Assembly (NCBI GenBank): GCA_036381235.1
Contig: DASVDE010000001.1
Location: 1-64,000 of the forward strand
Direction of reading: 5' to 3'
Length of the DNA stretch: 64,000 nt
Source of the DNA: DASVDE01 sp036381235
Lineage (GTDB): Bacteria > Actinomycetota > Thermoleophilia > Solirubrobacterales > 70-9
The notes under the pieces are model-generated. The model did no database searches and had not been told where the DNA came from. It was given only the letters and a program-made list of their open reading frames with translations. Of the stretch, positions 59,481 to 64,000 are shown piece after piece. Numbering within the stretch: position 1 is the first letter of the stretch; each line of letters starts with the position of its first letter. The translations under genes and the position numbers were made by a program.

Positions 59481-61598
59481 CTACCCGCTTCGCCTCCGCC
59501 GCAGCCGGCGGACGAGGAGACCGGGTATGCGAAGCGGCGCCGTCAGTCGCATGCTGCGGCTTGATCTGAGCGCGACCAGCTGAGCCGACAGCTCGTCCGC
59601 GGCGGCGCGCAAAGCCGCCTCTTCCTGGTAGAGGCGGGCCGCGGCGACGGCGATGTCGCGTGCCTCGGGCTGCAGAGCCGACAGATACGGCCGCACCAGC
59701 TCGAAGGGGTCTTGGGCATAGCTCAGCCAGCCGTTCCGGCTGGCTGAGGCCGGAAGCCGGTAGAGGACCTCGGGGACCACCTCGATTCTCTCCCCCGTCA
59801 GGGCCGCGCGAGTCAAGAGGTCAACGATCGAGATCGGTCCCCGATCCGATCCTTCGAAGGGGCCGAGCCTCTGCAGAGCGTCGTGCCTCGCCAGGACGGC
59901 ACCGGCGCCCATGCAGTTGCCGCGCAGGCCCAGGGCGACGGGCCCGCCGGTCGGCAGGAACACGCGCTCGCCCAAGCCCACATCCTCCTCGACGTCGAAG
60001 CTGCCCAGCGTGGTGAAGAACCCGGCGCGGGGGCAGGCCTCGGCGGCGGCGGCGAGCCTCTCCTCCAGCCTGGGGTCGAGCACGACATCGGGGTCGAGTA
60101 GGAGGACCGGGTCGCCGGACACCTCGCGTGCGGATGCGATGTCATCCATCGCCAGCTTCCGCAGCGGCGCCGTGGAAGACGGAACCGGCGGGGCGGAGTG
60201 AACGCCTGCGGCTGCGCGATGCCATGCCAGATGCGTCTCTCGATTGACGTCGGGCGGAACCGCAAACCGGGCAGGCTCCTGGGCCGATCCAAGCATCTCC
60301 AGCAGCCTTCCCGCCAGGACCCGGCCACTGTGGACCGCGCGCATATTCGTCGGGTCGCCCGGGTCCACCTCACGCAACTCCGGATCGCGGGGGTCGTATG
60401 TGACCCGCTCGAAATCGTCTGGATGAACCAGCTCGGGGGTGCCGCCGCCACGCGAAGCAAGGAAGGAGATGCCCAGCCCGATCGCTTCATACACCACGTT
60501 CGGGGAGTTATCCATGGTCGAAGCCATCACAGCCATCCGCCCCGGAGCGCATAGATAGTCGAGCGCCGCATCGCGGCCGAAGTCCGAGATCACCTTCCAC
60601 TCCCACGGCCATCGCTCCGCTCGCGCCTCGAAGAAGCCTGGGGGCACCGACTCCTTGCCCAGGAAGGTGATCCGCTTCAATCCGGCATCGGGCCGCTCTG
60701 CGAGCAGATCGAGCGCATCGCAAAACGTCACGATCCCCTTGCGCGGCTCCAGGCGACCGAAGAAGACCAGCTCTTCGATCGGGGCCGCGGCGGAAACCAC
60801 CTCGCCGGCTGAGGCGCCATTCCCAGCGGCGCTGCCCCCCGATCGCCAGGCACCTGCCTCTGCATCGAAGTTGGTCACGTACTGTTGTACATAGCTGCGC
60901 TGCGGAAGCCGCACACCATGATCCCGGAGCCAGTCCAGCATGTGAGCGCTGGGCGAAACGACGACATCCGCCATCTCCAGCGAGCGAACCTCGAGAAATT
61001 CGTCTCCAAGCTCGATCGGGTGTCCAAAAAGAGTACCGTGAGCTTCGGCCAGCCACCGTCGAGGAGAGTGTGTACACACCACGGTGGTTGCCTGTTGAAA
61101 CGCCAGGCCCTGCTGCTTGGCCAACAGTGAATAAAATCCGTGACCCATCGATTCCACGAAGTGGATGACGTCATACGGCTTGTCCTCGTCGTGGGCCCTC
61201 AGCAGCTCATACAGGGCAAATGAGCGAGGCGCACTGGTCACTGCGGAGTCGCATCGAGAAATCGTCTCGGCGTCGAGTCGATCGAGGCTCACCCCAAGGT
61301 CGCGGTAGTGAGTGCGCCAGCGATCGAAGCCTTCTTCGCTGGGGTCTTCTCCGTGGCCGGTGAAGAACAAGTCCACTTCATGCCCGTCGTTTGCCAGCGC
61401 CCTTGCCAGCTCGGTGCAGGCGGTTCCGATTCCGCCGTTGCGAACCACACCGACGAACTCATAACTGGCAATCGCGACGCGCGCCGGCCGTGCCGGGCTC
61501 GCGGGTTCGCCTAGCAGACCCAGATCGGCCGTCAGGTCGGGCCAGCTGCTCCGAATATGCGTGTCCGCCGATTTGCTGGACACCGCCGACACGGTCAT
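59481..61598 (-). CDS. Composite glycosyltransferase: GT4 domain plus GT2-like C-terminal part and basic tail
   Basis: 705 residues from the ATG at 61598 (MTVSAVSSKS). The GT-B part (about 40-450) has ASYEFVGVVRNGGIGTACTE, DVIHFVESMGHGFYSLLAKQ, VFFGRLEPRKGIVTFCDALD and MDNSPNVVYEAIGLGISFLA. Residues 490-660 look like the latter half of a GT2 domain: PVLLLDPDVVLDPRLEERL and GNCMGAGAVLARHDALQRLG. The end, AAADELSAQLVALRSSRSMR then LTAPLRIPGLLVRRLRRRR, is the coil plus TAPLR tail seen in the sulfotransferase. A 12-bp palindrome lies within the coding part. Confidence 0.82.
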   Translation of the reverse strand: MTVSAVSSKSADTHIRSSWPDLTADLGLLGEPASPARPARVAIASYEFVGVVRNGGIGTACTELARALANDGHEVDLFFTGHGEDPSEEGFDRWRTHYRDLGVSLDRLDAETISRCDSAVTSAPRSFALYELLRAHDEDKPYDVIHFVESMGHGFYSLLAKQQGLAFQQATTVVCTHSPRRWLAEAHGTLFGHPIELGDEFLEVRSLEMADVVVSPSAHMLDWLRDHGVRLPQRSYVQQYVTNFDAEAGAWRSGGSAAGNGASAGEVVSAAAPIEELVFFGRLEPRKGIVTFCDALDLLAERPDAGLKRITFLGKESVPPGFFEARAERWPWEWKVISDFGRDAALDYLCAPGRMAVMASTMDNSPNVVYEAIGLGISFLASRGGGTPELVHPDDFERVTYDPRDPELREVDPGDPTNMRAVHSGRVLAGRLLEMLGSAQEPARFAVPPDVNRETHLAWHRAAAGVHSAPPVPSSTAPLRKLAMDDIASAREVSGDPVLLLDPDVVLDPRLEERLAAAAEACPRAGFFTTLGSFDVEEDVGLGERVFLPTGGPVALGLRGNCMGAGAVLARHDALQRLGPFEGSDRGPISIVDLLTRAALTGERIEVVPEVLYRLPASASRNGWLSYAQDPFELVRPYLSALQPEARDIAVAAARLYQEEAALRAAADELSAQLVALRSSRSMRLTAPLRIPGLLVRRLRRRRSG
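59722..59748. repeat. Intragenic palindrome in the composite glycosyltransferase gene
   Basis: CTCAGCCAGCCG (59722-59733) and CGGCTGGCTGAG (59737-59748) with a TTC loop: 12-bp perfect arms. It encodes part of LPASASRNGWLSYAQ on the minus strand. Similar design (perfect arms, three-base loop) to the palindrome in lhr, but shorter and unrelated in sequence. Confidence 0.6.
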
Positions 61599-61702
61599 TG
61601 AGGTTCTCGATTCCAAGAATGAGCACGTATAGCAGAGGGGGTGTCGGGCACGCCCCAGGGCTAACATTCGTTTGCCAGGCAAACTCGATCTTTGGAGGGC
61701 TC

Positions 61703-62137
61703 TTGCGGAGGCTTTGGTGGATTGCCGCCGTTGGGTTGTTGCTGCCGGCGCTCGGCACGGCCGACGAAGGAGCGCTGGGAGCGCCAGATCCTTCCGGCCA
61801 AGGAGGGGTCGTCTACGCCCCGGTGCAGTATGAGCCGGCGCCGCCGGCGCCGCTGATCGGGATCAAGGCAGAGCGGCGACGCGTGAGGCGGCACAAGCCG
61901 GCATACATCGTCGTCTGGATTTCCCCCTGTCGCCAAGACCGGACTCTGGCCGTGCGACTGCTGCGCGATGGGCGACTCAACGGGTCGAAGTTCCTAAGCC
62001 GCGCGTGCACGGCGCACTTTCACCCGCGGATTCGCCGTCGCACAACCTTCACGGCGACATTGGTTCCCGAGGACGCGGACCAGCTCCCTCCGACGTCACG
62101 GCAGCTGACGATCAAGATCGACCATCGTCGCGGCTGA
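61703..62137 (+). CDS. Small secreted protein of unknown function
   Basis: 144 residues. The TTG at 61703 is chosen because GGAGG lies four bases before it and the product then begins directly with a signal peptide (RRLWWIAAVGLLLPALGTAD). The mature part opens with GQGGVVYAPVQYEPAPPAP, then a small beta domain with KPAYIVVWISPCRQDRTLAV and one more cysteine (SRACTAHFH). The GVVY box also follows the signal peptide of the protein at 33119. No family recognised. It ends three bases from the convergent membrane gene. Confidence 0.6.
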   Translation: MRRLWWIAAVGLLLPALGTADEGALGAPDPSGQGGVVYAPVQYEPAPPAPLIGIKAERRRVRRHKPAYIVVWISPCRQDRTLAVRLLRDGRLNGSKFLSRACTAHFHPRIRRRTTFTATLVPEDADQLPPTSRQLTIKIDHRRG

Positions 62138-62140
62138 TTC

Positions 62141-64000
62141 CTAGCGAGCCCCTTCGTCGGTCGCCTTCGGCAGGAGGAACTGGAAGCTGCCCGCTTGGTC
62201 AACGGCCTTAAAGTCGTTGAAGATGTAGTGGACGAGAGGGCTGTTGGGGGCGGTGCTGCCGTTCAGCCAGAGCGCCGCCCTGCCATCGTCGCGAATCGCG
62301 CAGGGGCGAGAAGAGGCCTTGAGTTCATCGACGATGCGCTGCTGCTGCTCGTCATCGAGCGCCTTGATCCAGGCGCCGGGCGCCGCGGGCGCCGGGGGAT
62401 CTATGCCCGACCACAGATAGATGCTGTTGATGTTCGGGTAGCCGATGAACGTCGTGCAGCGGTAGCGGCGCAGAAGGTCCACCACCCCGACGTAGGTGTC
62501 CACCTCGGCGGCGGGAAGGCGGAGAGTGCCCGCTCCGGCGAGAGGCAGGGACTCCTGGTCGCGGTAGAGGACCGCTCTGTCGGCCGCCGGCCTGGCGATC
62601 GAGTCGAGCGCGAATTGGCCCGCCAAAGCGACTGTCACCACCGTCACGGCGACGCCGAAGACCTCCACTCCGCGCACGCCGCGAGTCGCGCTCCAGGCAC
62701 GGAGATCGGTTAGGGCGTCGGCAAGGCACAGAGCGCCGACCGGGACGAAGGTGAGCGCGGCGATCCCCATCTGGCTGCCGGCCACCGGATATACCTGGAG
62801 CGTCTCGGCAACGGCGAGAGCCGGCAGCAGGATCCGCAAGAACCGTTTGTAAGGGGCCTCGCGAACGCCGGCGGGGGGCACCACGGCGACCCAGGCCAGC
62901 AGCATCGGCAGCACGTCCGGGTTGCCGGCGGAGGGATTGAGCGCGACGGGAACTATGCGCGCGACGGCGAACCAGATCGTCAAGCCGGCGACGGCGCGCA
63001 GCAGACCTGGCCAGACCGACACTCCGCCGATCCCGGGACGCAGCCGCACCGTCAGCACCGCAGCGGCCACCGCGGCAACGCCCCAGTCCACCGCCGCCGC
63101 CGGGAACGGAAATTGCGACAGCAGAACGTCGCGGACCCTGACCGCCTGGGTTACGACGCCGTCGTAGACGTCGGCGGGGCTCGGCCCGGTGAGCAGAATC
63201 GCCGCCACGATCGCGACGAAGGCGGCGGCGAAACCAATAGCGGCGGCAAGCAACCAACGGACTACAGCGCGGTGATCCTCGCCGGCGCGCGGGCGTAGAG
63301 GCCAGGCCGCGACGATGAGCGCGACCGCAGCGAGAACCTCGATCGCTCCGAGCGAGCGGACCCAGTCGATGCTCAGGTCGCGCCCCACGACCGCGACGGG
63401 CATCGCGATGAAGGCGGCGATCACCAAGGTGCGCAACCAACGGCGGCGGTGAAGTGGCTCGGCGACGATCACCGCGGCCAGGGCGACCGCTGCGATCGCA
63501 TAGGCGCCGAGGTTCACCTTCGTCAAGACCAGCGCCGCCAGCAGGGCTCCCGCCCCCCCACCCGCCCAGAGGACGCGACGAGTCGGGCCACTGACCGCAA
63601 GCAGGACGAAGGCCCCCAGCAGCAACACGCACAGCACCTGGGGGTGCATCGGCTCCGACGTCAGGACGTAGAGCGAGCCGAAGGCGGCGATCATCCCCGT
63701 CAGCCCGAGCATCAGCATTCCGGTCAGGCGTTGGGCGGCGAGCCCGAAGAGAAGGCTCGTACCGACCCAGATCACCATCACGATCGAGCGGCTCGCATCT
63801 GTGGTGACGGCGTGGCCGCTGAGCGCGAAGAGGCCGCCGAAGACCTCGAAGTAGAACGGCCCGTACGGCGAGTAGATGTCGCGGTAGAGAGTCCCCCCGT
63901 TGGCGAACGCCTTCAGCGTAACGAGCAGCGTCCCCTCGTCGTCATAGACCGCGAACTGGGTGAAGAGCGTCAGGAAAGCGGCGACGGTGGCGCCAAGGGC
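62141..64000 (-). CDS. GT-C-like polytopic membrane protein (5' end outside window)
   Basis: At least 619 residues; the reading frame continues to the window edge, so the start is not seen. The first visible part reads QFAVYDDEGTLLVTLKAFAN and GGTLYRDIYSPYGPFYFEVF, the acidic loop typical of ArnT/PMT-like membrane glycosyltransferases. Some ten further helices follow, then a soluble C-terminal domain with RRYRCTTFIGYPNINSIYLW and a cysteine pair. It is likely a lipid-linked sugar transferase for the surface polymer, a role shared with the proteins at 43898 and 53517. Confidence 0.75.
   Translation of the reverse strand, partial: ALGATVAAFLTLFTQFAVYDDEGTLLVTLKAFANGGTLYRDIYSPYGPFYFEVFGGLFALSGHAVTTDASRSIVMVIWVGTSLLFGLAAQRLTGMLMLGLTGMIAAFGSLYVLTSEPMHPQVLCVLLLGAFVLLAVSGPTRRVLWAGGGAGALLAALVLTKVNLGAYAIAAVALAAVIVAEPLHRRRWLRTLVIAAFIAMPVAVVGRDLSIDWVRSLGAIEVLAAVALIVAAWPLRPRAGEDHRAVVRWLLAAAIGFAAAFVAIVAAILLTGPSPADVYDGVVTQAVRVRDVLLSQFPFPAAAVDWGVAAVAAAVLTVRLRPGIGGVSVWPGLLRAVAGLTIWFAVARIVPVALNPSAGNPDVLPMLLAWVAVVPPAGVREAPYKRFLRILLPALAVAETLQVYPVAGSQMGIAALTFVPVGALCLADALTDLRAWSATRGVRGVEVFGVAVTVVTVALAGQFALDSIARPAADRAVLYRDQESLPLAGAGTLRLPAAEVDTYVGVVDLLRRYRCTTFIGYPNINSIYLWSGIDPPAPAAPGAWIKALDDEQQQRIVDELKASSRPCAIRDDGRAALWLNGSTAPNSPLVHYIFNDFKAVDQAGSFQFLLPKATDEGAR

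Overview
The window is high-GC and almost fully coding. Starts are often GTG or TTG, and genes frequently overlap by 1-4 bases. Gene content (CIRCE-controlled groES-groEL, Mrp without the C-terminal CxxC, an adjacent aminoacid deaminase/aldolase and sugar-lactone oxidase pair, secreted proteins with Ig-like tails, RTX proteins with a Sec signal, long RmlA) suggests an actinobacterium. The class Thermoleophilia (Solirubrobacterales-like) is the best guess, inferred from gene character only. The longest stretch without a gene is about 150 bases, so no large empty region needs explaining.

Layout, left part (1-31 kb, housekeeping and metabolism). Two paralogous PLP barrel enzymes diverge around a tRNA-Ser(GCU). 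They are followed by an FAD sugar-lactone oxidase, an MFS exporter, tRNA-Ser(UGA), a K+ channel, an ArsR regulator divergent from an MmpL transporter, a carotenoid oxygenase, cyclophilin, a large secreted Ig-like protein and Mrp. Next come an ECF sigma factor with a membrane partner, acyl-CoA dehydrogenase, 7Fe ferredoxin, an SDR protein, a secreted GH26-like protein, groEL/groES, SRPBCC and ASCH proteins, a secreted RTX protein, a Crp-family regulator, an XRE/nucleotidyltransferase pair and the giant helicase Lhr.

Layout, right part (31-64 kb, surface glycan locus). This holds an O-antigen-ligase/polymerase-like protein, a polyprenyl-phosphate sugar-1-phosphate transferase and all four dTDP-L-rhamnose enzymes (RmlA, B, C, D), with a VapBC pair between rmlD and rmlA. 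It also holds a Wzm/Wzt ABC exporter, two SDR epimerases, about eight glycosyltransferases, three membrane GT-C-like proteins, a sulfotransferase, three methyltransferases and small secreted proteins. Together they would make, decorate, export and polymerise a rhamnose-containing, possibly sulfated polysaccharide.

The most unusual feature is a set of repeat elements inside the lhr coding sequence. Two 95-bp copies (93/95 identical) and one 20-bp-arm perfect palindrome are all inserted in frame and share a short core, like protein-coding palindromic mobile elements. Separately, a 45-51 bp palindrome occurs twice between genes, and a 29-bp direct repeat brackets the ECF sigma cassette.
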